From: Prunella strophiata
Taxonomy: Eukaryota; Chordata; Aves; Passeriformes; Prunellidae
Assembly: GCA_036583965.1 (NCBI GenBank)
Contig: JAZBQD010000015.1
Location: 25,041,810-25,105,809, forward strand
DNA: 64,000 nucleotides
Direction: 5' to 3'
A model generated the notes under the pieces. That model saw nothing but the letters and a program-made list of their open reading frames with translations, was not told the DNA's origin and did no database searches. Positions 36,601 to 47,282 of the stretch are shown one piece after another. Each line of letters opens with the position of its first letter. Positions within the stretch are counted from its first letter, which is position 1. Made by a program: the position numbers and the translations under genes.

Positions 36601-39600
36601 CATTTCATCTCTTGATGTCAAGAGTTCACAGGTCATTTACTTTTCCCCATCACCTTTGCACACACTACCTTCATCACCTGTTAAAAATCCTGTTTCTCCA
36701 ATGCCTGTCTCTTCTCCCTTTTCTGATTCCTCAGTCCTACATCCCCCCATTACTTTGCTAAGGCCCTGTTCATTCCCAGTTTCTTCATGCATTGGATCTC
36801 TTTTCCTCTTTCACCAGGCTATACTCACCTGGTCCCCAGTGGCAGAATAACCCATACTTTATTACAATGCTGTACACATAGACTGGTCACAGCCACAGGC
36901 TACAGGAAATCATGTAAAGAATCTAAAGACAGTGAAAAAGTTCTTCCATATTCTCACAGTTCTGTCCTCCCAAAACCAGATCAACATAAGATAGCTGGAT
37001 ATGCTTCAGTCCAGGAATTTAAAGCTTAAAGAAGATGCAAGCCCCTCCTGTCACCCATTTGCCATGAGACAGATGTGAGAGAGAACTGTAGCAATACAGA
37101 GAAACTATCCATAACAAAATCAAATGATGAAAATACTTTAATCATACCAGTAGTTCACAAGCATTTCCATGGCTGAGTAAATTCTTAACTGTTTTTAGTA
37201 TTATAACTTGAATGCAGTAAAGAATTTTTTATGTTTTCACAATTGCACAACTAGCTTTATTTTCCTGCTGGGATATAAAGAAAGCCTCGTCCACAATGGA
37301 AAGAGGAAAATGCGTGCCATAGCCAAGGATGCCATGCTAAAGATCATTCCTAGTGGATAAGGATAAAAGAACTAAACGGGTAACAAATGTCACCCAAACA
37401 AAGACTGGCAAGGGCCAAGGAGATTACTGAGGATGGAGTGGATGAGTTATGTCTAGGGCTTAAAGGGATCATTTCACAAGGATCCATTCCTCACACCACT
37501 GTCAACTTTACCCAGCCTCACTTCTCTCTGAGTGGTAATTTGTTGAGGTGAAGTCCAGCAGTGTGTCCTGATGGCCAAGAAGGCCTATGGCATCCTGGCC
37601 TGTATCAGGAATAGTGTGGCCAGCAGGAGCAGGGAGGTCATTCTTCCCCTGTACTTGGCACTGGTGAGGCCACACCTTGAGTGTGTGTCCAGTTCTGGCC
37701 CCTCAGTTTGGGAAGGATGTTGAGACGCTTGAGCGCGTCCAGAGGAGGCAACGAGGCTGGAGAGGGGCTTGGAACACAAACCCTGTGAGGAATGACTGAG
37801 GGAGCTGGGGGTGTTTAGCCCAGAGAAAAGGAGACTCAGAGGTGACCTTATCACTCTCTGCAACTCCCTGAAAGGTGATTGTGGTCAGGTGGGGGTTGGT
37901 CTCTTTCTCCAGGCAGCAATTGACAGAACCAGAGGACACAGTCCAAAGCTGCACCAAGGGAAATATAGGTTGGATATTAGGAAAAAGTGGTATCACTGAA
38001 AGAGTGATAAAGTTCTGGAATGGCCTGCCCGGGGAGGGGGTGGAGTCACCATCCCTGGATGTGACTGTGACTTCAGAAAAAGACTGGATATGGCACTGGG
38101 TGCCATGGTTTAGTTGAGGTGTTAGGGCATGGGTTGGACTCGATGATCTTTAAGGTCTCTTCCAACCTAGTTATTCTGTGATGTTAAGGTGAATTACTGT
38201 CAATGAGTTCGCTGAACTTTTCTGGGACCATCCAGAGAGCTGATCCAAACCCAGCTCCTATTCTTTAAGCAGACTGAATCCAAGGGAAGGAAATCCCTTG
38301 AGGAAATGCTGTTAAGAACACACAAGATGAAGGTTCAGCTGCAAGGTCTGCAATTAGACTTGCTTATGGTTTTCTCAGAAAATTCTTGGGAAAAAGAGAA
38401 AAAAATAGCTTTTGAAATTTTGTTTTTTATTTACACATAGTGCCTCTGATAAGACCTCTGACTGCAATTAAGAGATACTACTATTACACAAACTTTAGTT
38501 GTATAATGAATATAATCAGAAACCCCATGGCTCTGCTCATTTAAGTAGTTAGAAGTTTGTTTGAATATCAGCAAAATCTTCTCTTGATCAACAGCAAATT
38601 GTAGTACAATAACCTTTACATTATGTGTTTAAATTTAAAGCAAATATTCAACTTTAAGTATCATAACAGCCTTGCTATTTGGATAAGAAGTGACAACATT
38701 CCACACAGTAATGATTAAAACTAGTGCAGAAGATTAAAATGTTTAACATAGAACACATTCTAAACTTAAAGAGTTTCAGCATGAAATTGTTCAACCCTGA
38801 TGGAATGTATCTGTTTCTTCCCAACACAGGTACTGCACAGAAGTTATTAAACCAGTAGAGAGTGTGCTCATAAATAGGGGGGGCAGGGGGGATGACAACT
38901 ATTTTCATACTCCTCTACTACATTATCAAATCATTTCAGATCCCTTCAAAGGCTCTTCAGTGATAACAGGCTGTCCGTGGAGATCAGCTTGCAAGGTGTC
39001 TCAAATATATCTGTGAAGAAGCATTTGCATGATGGAGAAGTGGTCAAGGCAGCTGTGTTTGGTGTCCAGCACCTAGAAAGGTGCTCTAGACAAAATAAGT
39101 ATTGAGCACAGGTATTTGCATAACACACATTTGCAAAACTAAACAGTGGAAACTGAATCATAAACCATATGACAAACCTATACTAAGGCTGCCAGGACAC
39201 TGTTCTCTTCAACTGTGACACAGAACTCATCAAGTGATTCACGTCTGTCACATACACGTCAGTCTGCTCCATGAGCAATATTTTAAACTATCATAAAGAG
39301 AGCTTTGAGAACAGGCACTGTACAAACACCAGTCTTTCCAAGTTGTGGAGACACTGTAAACACAATTATGTTGCAACATCAATCTCCAAAATCTTCGCTT
39401 GTTTACAGGTAGGTACTTGCTCTAGTCACAACAGCTTTGGACTAGATTATTGAACCTCTTCTTTACTTCAAATCTTTTCTTTATCCCCTCATGAAGTCAT
39501 GGCAAGAATGAGCTGGTGACCAGCTGTTGTTGAAAAACCTTGGCCCAATACACATTATGCTGGCACTCTCAATTAAGTTGTGTATCCTATGGAGCCTCCT

Positions 39601-42600
39601 CCTTCTGTTATCCTGTCATTTGACTAGTACAGGCCCTTAAGTGTTCAATCAAGACTACAATTTATTATTTTAAACTAGCTGAATTGAGCTGGATTCATTT
39701 TGGAAAAGATGGGAGAATATTTAGATATTAGTGATGGATGCAACAGAGAAAAAGGCAATTAATGAGAGGTTAGCACCTAACCAACACAGAGCACACATTA
39801 TGCTTTTCACTCTTGCACATGACCCCACAGATTTCTACTGCTGTACCACTGACAACTTCCATGCACACAAAAATAGATATATCACATTAATCAAACCCTA
39901 TGTTATCAACACTAGAATCAATACAGTTCTTCTGTTAATACTCCCATACCTACTGCTAAATAACACAGCTGATTTTTTCAAAGCACAATTTAAATTCAAA
40001 TATGCTCCAACAAGTCCCTCAATATAATACCACTGTTTTAATTATAACAACTGCATTACTCTAATAAAGATCTTCACTGAAAGGGTTCTAAGCATTAGTT
40101 ATTTACTGATAAATTATTTAATGCAGCAGGTTGATAAAGGCAATGGCAGCATCAGTGAATCTTTAAAAAGGGGGAAAACTCACCTATTATTACTACAGGC
40201 AGGGTAAGAAGGGAGTCCCCAGGCAGAACAGTTTCTTCAATTAAAGGCATTCTTTTAATCTTCCTCCCAAGGCTGTCACCGAAGTACTGAACAAAGGAAT
40301 TCAAAAGCTGTCCTTCGGTTTCAGTGCTGCTGAAGGTTCTAATTAAGAAGGACAGATGGGAGAAAACCAAAATGAAACAGTGAACTGTTGTCAGAACAGT
40401 CTCTTCAAAAATAGTTGCTTTTGATGTTTTACTTTAAAAGCTACGAAACTGACGGAATCGAGACCAAAACAGATATGTTTTATCCAATCTACACAATTTT
40501 ACTCTGCAGCACAGCTTTTCTAACAGAAGATTTTTTAAAAGTCTACTTTCTCCTAGCAAGTCTACAGAAGGATAACAAAAAGGCACAGATGGCTTCTGCA
40601 GAAGTGCAGATTTCTAATCTCAGTTTATACAAAGCCAAAGTATAGCCACAAGCATTATTTTGATCCCACACACAGTAGAACTCATTCCTCATTATCCTTA
40701 TCAAATCAGGAGATACACACTGCCTAGCCAATTAACAACATTAAGGCCAGACAAAGCCTGAAGGAGCAGCTAAGGTACAACAGCAGCACTCATATCCCTT
40801 CCTGCTGGCTGAGCAGCACACAGCACTGCACCTCAACAAATTTCCATTCAGAGAGAAGTGAGGCTAGTTAAAGTCGGCAGTGGTGTGAGGATGGATCCTT
40901 GTGAAGTGATATCTTTAAGCCCTAGACATAACCCATCCTACCACTATTAAAAGTTTTCATAGAAGGAATTGCCATGTAGACAGCTCCTGCACAGCAGACT
41001 GCTTTCACCACTAGCCATCTTCCTAGGATTTCTCACTTCTTTCTCTGAAAAAATACACTTAAGTTTCTCTTGTAACTCTTCACTGTCTAGATATGCTTCT
41101 AGAATACAAAGACTTGTCTTACAATGTTTTCTGTTTAATTATTTAGGAGTCCTTTCTGAAACCTTTCCAGGTCATTGAAGAAGCACACAAACTATCAGTC
41201 TAGCTGGAAAGGCAGAGTCAAATTAAAGACTGTTACTGCAGTTATTTTGCCAAGTCTTTTGTAAAGTAAGGACAACCAATTTTTAATCAAAAAATACCTG
41301 TATCAACAAGGTGATATTTTTCTAGAAAAATTTCTAAATAAATTTCTCTTTATAAGCATGGTTAATTATCAATAATAAATAAAAGTACTCTTACCTATTT
41401 CCTAAGACTTTGCATATCTTAAAGACATTCTAGCATTTCAGCAATTATTTTCTACCCAGGATCAAAACTGTAAGATGCTGATCCAATTCCCAGGGCCTTC
41501 AAGGGCCATATAAACTGTGTACTGCCTCAACTCCCACAGCACCCAAGATTCTGTTTCAAAAGCCTTTCCTCAGTGGGGAAGTCTGAAGTAAACTGGAGAG
41601 AGAGCCATGTAGTAACAACAGCAGCAGCACAATCTGTAACACATCTCTCTGATGGCATTGTTAAAAAGGGTGGAGAGCTACTCTGAGGTTGCATTTATTT
41701 TGGAAAGTACTTGATATCACTATTCCCTGCAGTACAACAGAAAAAAAAAGTAAATTGCTTACTGTTTGATTACAGCTGTGCATTAGCTCTTGCAGACATC
41801 TAACATGCAAACAGCATGAGTTAGATGAAGATGAGGATTCAGACAGGGGATATTTAATTATCATACTGATTTTTTCACCTCTGCTTTTAGAAAGGAGCAG
41901 GTAGACTGTTTTATTTTCCAGCCCTTGCTCAAAGTTGACTAAGGCAATGCTACCTTATGTTTTGCAAAAGACAGGCTTAAGGGGAGCACGCATGCTTTAG
42001 TGTGGTTTTATTATACTTGCTGTGCTTGATGGAACATAAAACCAAAAGAAACATTTCAAAACTTCTTTTAAGAGATACAAGCACAATGCTGTAGGCTACA
42101 GAGGAATCTTTTAACAATAAAAATGTTACTTCTGTGTAATTTAGCATATCACAAATTACCAAACTGGTGATTTTGCACAGGAACATCTGCACACGATGTG
42201 CAGTTTCTCCTTTTTTGCACACAAAGTGCAGTGCATAGGAAGGAATGTTGTCAGCAGCATGTTCTTCCTTTGCAAGAACATCATACCAAAACCCAGCAAG
42301 ATCTGAAGTTAGGGGCCACCACTTTCCTAACCTCTGAGCAACACTGAAAGCCACCAAGTACCAGCAGTTTTTATCTTGATAAAACTCACCACGGTAGACA
42401 GCTTTGCAGTGGTGGGGACTTGGCACAATCACCTATGGCTCTAGTCCTGCAGACATGCAAGTGGGTACAAGATGAATCAGTTCCAGCACTAGTGCCTAAT
42501 TTATCTTATACTGGTCACTCAAATAACCTGGGGAATTGCATTCTGTCAATCACCCAGGTTCTAAAGATATGCAAACGTGCGCCTTCATGGTTTTGCACTT

Positions 42601-43304
42601 TTTTTTTTTAAACCCATTAAGAGAAAAAAATGCAACATACACATAACAGTTTTTCTCCCATTTGAAAAAGCTAATAATAATAATTTGATAGCAACTCGTA
42701 ATTTGCTCCAGGTTATTAAATAAATGGTACCTTTTTCAGGTAGCCGTTTTGAAAGATGCTAGAATACACTGCGTACTTTCAGGGGAAAAAAAAAAAAAAA
42801 AAAAAAAAAAAAAGAAAGAAAGAAAGAAACGGACTGTGGTGGGCGGTTAACAGAAAACTGGTTATATAAAAGGAATCTGAATTTGGTCTCAACCTGACAC
42901 TTCGAGAAGAGAATTTACCACTGCCAGACTGTCGGGTTTCGTTCAGGCAGGCGGGCGGAGCGGTGTCCCTCGGGGCCGGCATCCCGGGCGCTGCAGCGCT
43001 GCGAGCCCCGGAGCCGCACCGAGCATCAGCGGGCTGCCCCCGGCCCGGCCGCGCCTCGGCGCTGCCCAAGGTCACGGCGCGCCCGCCCGGGCCCCGCCGC
43101 CGCCATCCCTTCCCCGGCGGGGCCGTGCGGGGCCGGCAGCGCCGCGCTCGCCGCCGCAGCCCCGCGGAGGCCGCAGCCCGCCGCTGTCCCCGTCCTGCCC
43201 GCGCCGCCGCTCCGCGGCCCGGCTCCCGCGCCGCCCCAGCGGCCCCCGCCGCCGCCTCACCTGAAGTGACCGGCCAGGGAGCAGCGGCAGCACCACACGG
43301 GCAT
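29647..43304 (-). CDS. OSGIN2: OSGIN2, complete coding region, six exons
   Basis: OSGIN2 is the paralogue of OSGIN1 (oxidative stress-induced growth inhibitor), predicted to be a flavin-dependent monooxygenase-like protein; its substrate is not settled. Exons in transcript order: 43304-43261, 40338-40184, 35505-35369, 33647-33456, 32752-32661, 30694-29647. The join gives 555 codons (human long form about 549). Visible motifs: N-terminal [15 protein letters not shown], identical to human; FAD-binding GNGPSG at residues 67-72, split across exons 2 and 3; GPPGGAWH ending at 176; an ATG-type motif LATGT at 308-312; an NAD(P)H-type GAGLTAAD at 356-363; and [18 protein letters not shown] near the end. 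All introns are GT-AG. The start is the ATG at 43304 inside a CpG island. A second in-frame ATG at 40250 (MPLIEET) matches the start of the shorter human isoform. The gene converges on NBN. Confidence 0.97.
30695..32660 (-). other. OSGIN2: OSGIN2 intron 5
   Basis: About 2 kb, AT-rich. Overlapping open frames at 31284-31550 and 31334-31537 have no homology. Nothing else recognised. Confidence 0.75.
32661..32752 (-). CDS. OSGIN2: OSGIN2 exon 5
   Basis: Acceptor ttctccatag, donor cag|gtaaag. 92 bp, phase 0 in and phase 2 out. Encodes [20 protein letters not shown] then [10 protein letters not shown], closely matching human. It is too short to show as a separate open frame. Confidence 0.95.
33351..33392. 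repeat. OSGIN2: Three-copy decamer, alternating orientation
   Basis: taaggcagta at 33351-33360, its exact reverse complement tactgcctta at 33362-33371, and taaggcagta again at 33383-33392. Two alternative hairpins can form. In OSGIN2 intron 4. Confidence 0.85.
33456..33647 (-). CDS. OSGIN2: OSGIN2 exon 4
   Basis: Acceptor gtcatccttcag, donor cat|gtgagt. 192 bp, exactly 64 codons, phase 0 at both ends. Encodes [20 protein letters not shown] to [10 protein letters not shown]. The GGxW motif is typical of flavin monooxygenase-like folds. Confidence 0.97.
34098..34232. repeat. OSGIN2: AT-rich tract with imperfect inverted repeats
   Basis: Nearly pure A/T, with repeated ttatatcttaa-like and ttaagatata-like units in both orientations. 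In OSGIN2 intron 3. Probably a degenerate AT microsatellite. Confidence 0.7.
35369..35505 (-). CDS. OSGIN2: OSGIN2 exon 3 (FAD motif)
   Basis: Acceptor tttgctag, donor caa|gtaagt. 137 bp. Encodes [20 protein letters not shown] then [20 protein letters not shown]. Completes the GxGxxG dinucleotide-binding loop begun in exon 2. Confidence 0.96.
37441..37550 (+). repeat. Inverted repeat arm A (unclassified interspersed repeat)
   Basis: This 110-bp segment is about 90% identical by eye to the reverse complement of 40829-40938, sharing blocks such as ttatgtctagggcttaaag, cacaaggatccat, cctcacaccactg and agcctcacttctctctga. It ends exactly where the adjoining CR1 copy begins. I cannot assign a family. 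Confidence 0.85.
37552..38181 (+). mobile_element. CR1 LINE fragment, about 630 bp, plus orientation
   Basis: Retains the end of the reverse-transcriptase ORF and the 3' UTR: ATGGCCAAGAAGGCC, CATCCTGGCCTGTATCAGGA, GGTGAGGCCACACCTTGAGT, GGTGTTTAGCCCAGAGAAAA, TTGGATATTAGGAAAAA, TGGACTCGATGATCTTTAAG and the final ATTCTGTGATG tail. Truncated at its 5' end and carrying disabling changes. It runs antisense to OSGIN2. Better preserved than the other CR1 pieces here, so probably younger. Confidence 0.95.
40184..40338 (-). CDS. OSGIN2: OSGIN2 exon 2
   Basis: Acceptor ccttcttaattag, donor tag|gtgagt. 155 bp, phase 2 in and phase 1 out. Encodes [34 protein letters not shown] and LPVVIIG. The internal Met at 40250 is the likely start of a shorter isoform, as in human. 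It lies between the two inverted repeat arms. Confidence 0.95.
40829..40938 (-). repeat. Inverted repeat arm B (unclassified interspersed repeat)
   Basis: Reverse-complement partner of 37441-37550; about ten substitutions and one single-base gap in 110 positions by eye. The two arms sit in introns 1 and 2, on either side of OSGIN2 exon 2. Confidence 0.85.
42786..42829. repeat. Poly(A) run of 28 followed by GAAA repeats
   Basis: 28 consecutive A (42786-42813), then four GAAA units. Low-complexity DNA at the edge of the CpG island, within OSGIN2 intron 1. Confidence 0.9.
43261..43304 (-). CDS. OSGIN2: OSGIN2 exon 1 coding part
   Basis: The ATG at 43304 begins [14 protein letters not shown], then ag|gtgagg. 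44 coding bases. The encoded peptide equals the start of the human long isoform, which fixes the start codon. The 5' UTR continues to the right; the transcription start is not determined. Confidence 0.95.
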
Positions 43305-43474
43305 GGGGAGCGCCGGCGGGGCCCAGCGATGAGGCTGCGGGGGAACACCGCACGCCGGCTCCCGATCCTCCTCCTGCCGCCGCCACAGGGAGACCCGCGC
43401 CGCGCGGTCCCTCCTCCCGGCTCACATGCGGCACCGGGTCACACGCGAGAGGAGGAGCCGCCGCCAGCACCGGC

Positions 43475-43594
43475 AGGGAGGAGGAGGGACGAGCGGGGTG
43501 AGGACAGAGGAGGAGAGGAGACAAGCGGAGGGGAAGGGAGCGGGGAGGGGAGCGGAGGAGCGGGGAGGGGAGGGGAAGGGAGCGGGGAGGAGAG
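43475..43594 (+). repeat. OSGIN2: G-rich polypurine tract with G-quadruplex potential
   Basis: A stretch of G and A with few interruptions, with runs gggg at 43562-43565, 43567-43570 and 43572-43575 and ggg at 43578-43580, among others. It lies about 170-290 bases upstream of the OSGIN2 ATG; the G-rich strand is the template strand. Confidence 0.8.
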
Positions 43595-44036
43595 TGCCGC
43601 TTCCTCCTGCCGGCGCTGCCGCGGCCCCGCGGCCCCGCTCCCGCAGGAGGATGCGGGCTGCGCCGCCTCCCCGGGAGGGCGGGGAGCCCGGCCTGGCGCG
43701 GCACGGGCGGCCCGGCGGGCGCGGGCAGCCCCGGCCGGTGGGCGGCGGCGCGGGGCGGCCCCGAGGGGCGGCCGCCGTTCCTCACGGGGCTCCCCTCGCG
43801 CGTCCCGCGGCGCCCATCGGGTTCCTCGTGAGACGCGCATGAAGAAATGGGCAGAAATCAAGCAACTAAAATTTTCCGACGCACCTTTTGACTAACAGCC
43901 ACCCATTCGGGAACAGTGTTTCTTAAATGATCATTTAGTTGCTTTGAATTGTGTCTTACCATAAATATTTTGCAGGAGTGCTTATCTGTGGAGAAAGCAT
44001 TCCTTCCCTAGTCACACCCATCTCTGACCGTGGTTG

Positions 44037-44408
44037 GCAGGAGCTCAGGAGGTCATCCAGTCCAACTCCCTGCCCAGGCAGGGCCACCCTGAGCCAGCTG
44101 CCCAAAGCCAAGGCCAGGTGAGTTTTGAGTATCTCCAAGGATGAAGAATTCATGACCTCCCTGAGAAACCTGCTCAGATGTTTGACTGCTCTGACAATGA
44201 AGAAGTGTTTCCTTACATTTGTGTGGATTTTCTTGTCTTTGAGTTTGTGCCCATTGACTCTTATCCTTTCCCAGGGAACCACTGAGTTCCCTCCGATTTT
44301 CTGATAAATCTTCTTCGTCCCCTCCAGTTTATGGATTAAGGATCCCTCCAACCCTTCTCTTCCACAGGCTAAACAGTCCCAGCATTCTAAGCCTCTGCTC
44401 ATAGTAGT
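44037..44408 (-). mobile_element. CR1 LINE fragment, old copy, minus orientation
   Basis: Read on the plus strand it starts with the reverse complement of a CR1 3' end (aggtcatccagtccaactcc, then cctgcccaggcagggccacc) and continues through ttcatgacctccctgagaaa and aagtgtttcctt to gctaaacagtcccagcattc. Strongly diverged. It ends about 0.7 kb upstream of the OSGIN2 start. Confidence 0.85.
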
Positions 44409-47282
44409 CAGTCTGCTGAGCTACCCATGTCTTATACTGCTTTTCTCTCTCAAAGTCTACCATACAATAAGAGCGAATGTCAATAAATCTATGACTATTT
44501 ATTTAAAAAAATTACAGCCTTCTGCACAGAGTTAAACCTGACAATTAGAAATGTCTTCACTGTGAATCTGTTCTATAAATCCACAATACCAAGATCTCAC
44601 AAAGCTGTGGAGCTGCTGTGTCTGAAGTAGCTGTTGCCAGCTGACAGTCCCAGTTCACCTCAAGGTTGTTAGTTCAACACTGTCATGTCTGTAGTCAGAG
44701 GCTATTTACTGTTTAATAGATCTGGTCTGGTTCCTGTACAAAGGATGACTTTATTAGATATGTGCTCTGTAAAAGTTTAATGTAAAAGAGCACAGGAGCT
44801 GAGCTGTACCACTGAGGAAATACAGAATATTGATATAAAACCTATATTTTGAATGAATATTTTGAAACATATTCAGTTAAACACATTGTTCTTCAAGTGC
44901 AGCACCAGGTCTAATATGTCTTTAGACCAGAATTAACAACATGAAGCTGCATTTAGCTTGCTCTGTCTTCAAAAATACTGCCTTTAGTCCAGGAAACTAT
45001 GTGAATGATTTTTTTGTTGACCAGATAACTCACCATTTGAATATTCATATTGTTCTGTTAAAGTAGGTTCTGGCTTTTCAATAAGTTGTAGAAAACTACA
45101 GCAGAAATTGAAAAAAAAATATTATTCTTTTTTTCACATAATAGTTTGCTCAAAATCAGGACAACCTCCTCCCAGATACAAAACTTCATGTCTTCAGGAC
45201 CTCACATTGCAAGGAAACTAGTTATAACCAAGCAAAAGTTTTTGGGGTTTCACCAGTTACTTGGTGGCAGCATCAGATGACATTGACTTCAAAATCAATG
45301 TATTAAGGATGTATTTGGCTTTAAGTGCTGCCCTTATTCCTCCCATAAACAAATCTAGATATCTGGATAGAATATAACACAGAACCTCAGCTATACTTGT
45401 TGCTACCTTTATGTATAAACACTTGAGAAGGAAAGCAAACACACCTGTGTCCATGTCTAAGATTGGGACGATGTCTTCCCCCAGCATGCTTTCACATTTA
45501 AAATTAAAAGATTATATTGGACCTTATGTTTGTGATATAAAGAGGTAGTTTGGAAAGGGTACTAGTGGAGCCTCCCTGGAAATTATGTTCTGCATGGATG
45601 TCCTGATATTCAATGAATTTTGTTTCTCCCAGAAGTAAAATTTTCTGTTCCCTTTAAATTCTATATGTTAACTTGGATTTTTCAAATGTCTTAGTTTTGT
45701 GGTTGGGATTTACTTTCAATTCCATGTCTCAGAATAAAATGTATTTTCTTTAGATGTACCTTTGTATTACTTTTTTTCACTAAGGTTGGAACAAATGGGA
45801 AGAGACTAAAACAAATCAAGCCACAGCAAACATTTCCTCACATTTTAAAGGGATCTATTTTTCCAGTTGAGTTCATTTTTGTAAAGAGATTCAGGCAGTT
45901 ATTGGCTGTTAGCTTTATTCCAAATCTTTACATTTTAAATCATGCTAGCCAGTTAGCTAATTTAAATCTCCTTTCTTTTGCTAACAGTCACTATACTAAT
46001 TTAGGTAATAAAATTGTACATTTGTTCAAGGTATTCTTCTTTCCCAAGTATTCAGGAAGTCATTATCTCAACTATTGATGTTGGAAAATGCAATTAAATG
46101 CTTTTTGTTAAGCACAAGGGTATTTTTAACAAACCTTGTAGCTGCTCCTGATCAACTGACTGGTAACTAAATATGTTTAGTACTTGATGCTGCAGAATTC
46201 TTAAAAATTCTGCCTGTGGTGGGAGCATCAGAAGAGGAGGCTGTTGCCTCAAATCAGGATACACAGCATGGGAAAAAAGGACTTCATCCTCTTCTGTAGA
46301 AGTGACATGGTCAGAGAGTGGCTGAAGAATGACTTCAGCTGTGTGCTGAATGCAACCTGCGCATTGTAATACAGCATGGGAAACAAGGAAAGTGACTGCA
46401 ACATTCTGGTAAGATTCCCAGGCCCCCACCCACTGCAATATGAGATTAAGGTACAAAATAAGTTGAAAATAAACCTGCAAGGCTTCAAATGTCACTACAG
46501 AATTATTATCAACTCTGTCTGAATGAATAATGCAGTATCTCAGTTCTGGAGCTTACCCAGGACAGATGTCTCATCAAGAGCAAACTTGCTCCCTGTGACA
46601 TCAAATGACTCCAAGAGATGTGTGAACTGCAAGGCCCAGCAAGTGAAACATTTTCTGAGATGAGCAAGTAGAAAGTTTGCCACAAGCCTGTGGCACTCAG
46701 CCCGAAGCACGAGGTGCTGAAAAAAGGCCAGGAGAGATTAGGAAGGGTTGAGTTTATTTGCTCTCAATACTGTTAAGCAAGATGGCAACTGGACAGCCTA
46801 GCTGCAAAACAACTTTCTGCCTGGCCAAGTTAAGGGGAAAAAAAAATTTGTAAAAATGGGGTAATCTCAGTGAAGAAGTTCTGTTGCAGTTATAACAGAT
46901 CCTGCCAGAAATTCAAGATACTTGTCAAGAGGGACCAAGAAAAGATATTTATAAAACTATCTTAAAGGAGCAGTCTGTAAGGTTCCTGGGATATTTTCAT
47001 CACTTGTGAATAAAATTATTTTTAGTGGTCCTTTTCAGATGTTACTAAGTGCTAATGAAATAATACTTGCTTGAGAATAAAGATTCAACAATTTCTATGT
47101 CAAAGAATTATCTTACTAGAAGTTATTATCTTATTCTAATTATCTTATAGAAGTTTTGACAGGATGGTTTTATGGGCCTTTTGCACCTCAGGGTGCAATT
47201 TGCCTGAATATCCCAAAAGGTGTCTATGTAGCATTCTGTGATTAAAGAAGAGACAAAGAATTCTGCCATTGATTTAACTGGG
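44409..47282. other. Non-coding DNA upstream of OSGIN2
   Basis: No gene recognised. Contains a 133-codon minus-strand open frame (46094-46495) without known homology, start context or splice partners; about one such frame is expected by chance in a window this size. The RIPK2 kinase or CARD exons expected further along were looked for and not seen. Confidence 0.5.

Larger units (their letters stand above)
35506..40183 (-). other. OSGIN2: OSGIN2 intron 2
   Basis: About 4.7 kb. Holds a CR1 copy (37552-38181) and one arm of an inverted repeat pair (37441-37550). The stretch 36590-36850 is C/T-rich and has a 122-codon open frame on the plus strand with no homology that I recognise. Confidence 0.8.
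40339..43260 (-). other. OSGIN2: OSGIN2 intron 1
   Basis: About 2.9 kb. Holds inverted repeat arm B and, at its 5' end, part of the CpG island. A 151-codon minus-strand frame (41977-42432) has no homology that I recognise and is treated as chance. Confidence 0.8.
42940..43840 (-). promoter_or_regulatory. OSGIN2: CpG island, OSGIN2 promoter region
   Basis: About 900 bases of very GC-rich, CpG-dense DNA in an otherwise AT-rich window, covering exon 1, its 5' UTR and the start of intron 1. No TATA box is obvious. The sequence caaggtca at 43065-43072 matches an orphan-receptor half site, but one short match may be chance. The long open frames in this island on both strands (up to 310 codons) come from low stop-codon frequency in GC-rich DNA, not from genes. 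Confidence 0.9.

Noticed and set aside
41977..42432. 151-codon minus-strand frame
   Set aside because: It lies within OSGIN2 intron 1, has no homologue that I recognise and no splice partner; a frame this long is not surprising in 64 kb read six ways.
42963..43895. Open frames of 138-310 codons on both strands in the GC-rich block
   Set aside because: They overlap in several frames and both strands, are rich in Arg, Ala, Gly and Pro, and lie in the OSGIN2 CpG island, where stop codons are rare. The true coding part here is the 44-base exon 1 on the minus strand.
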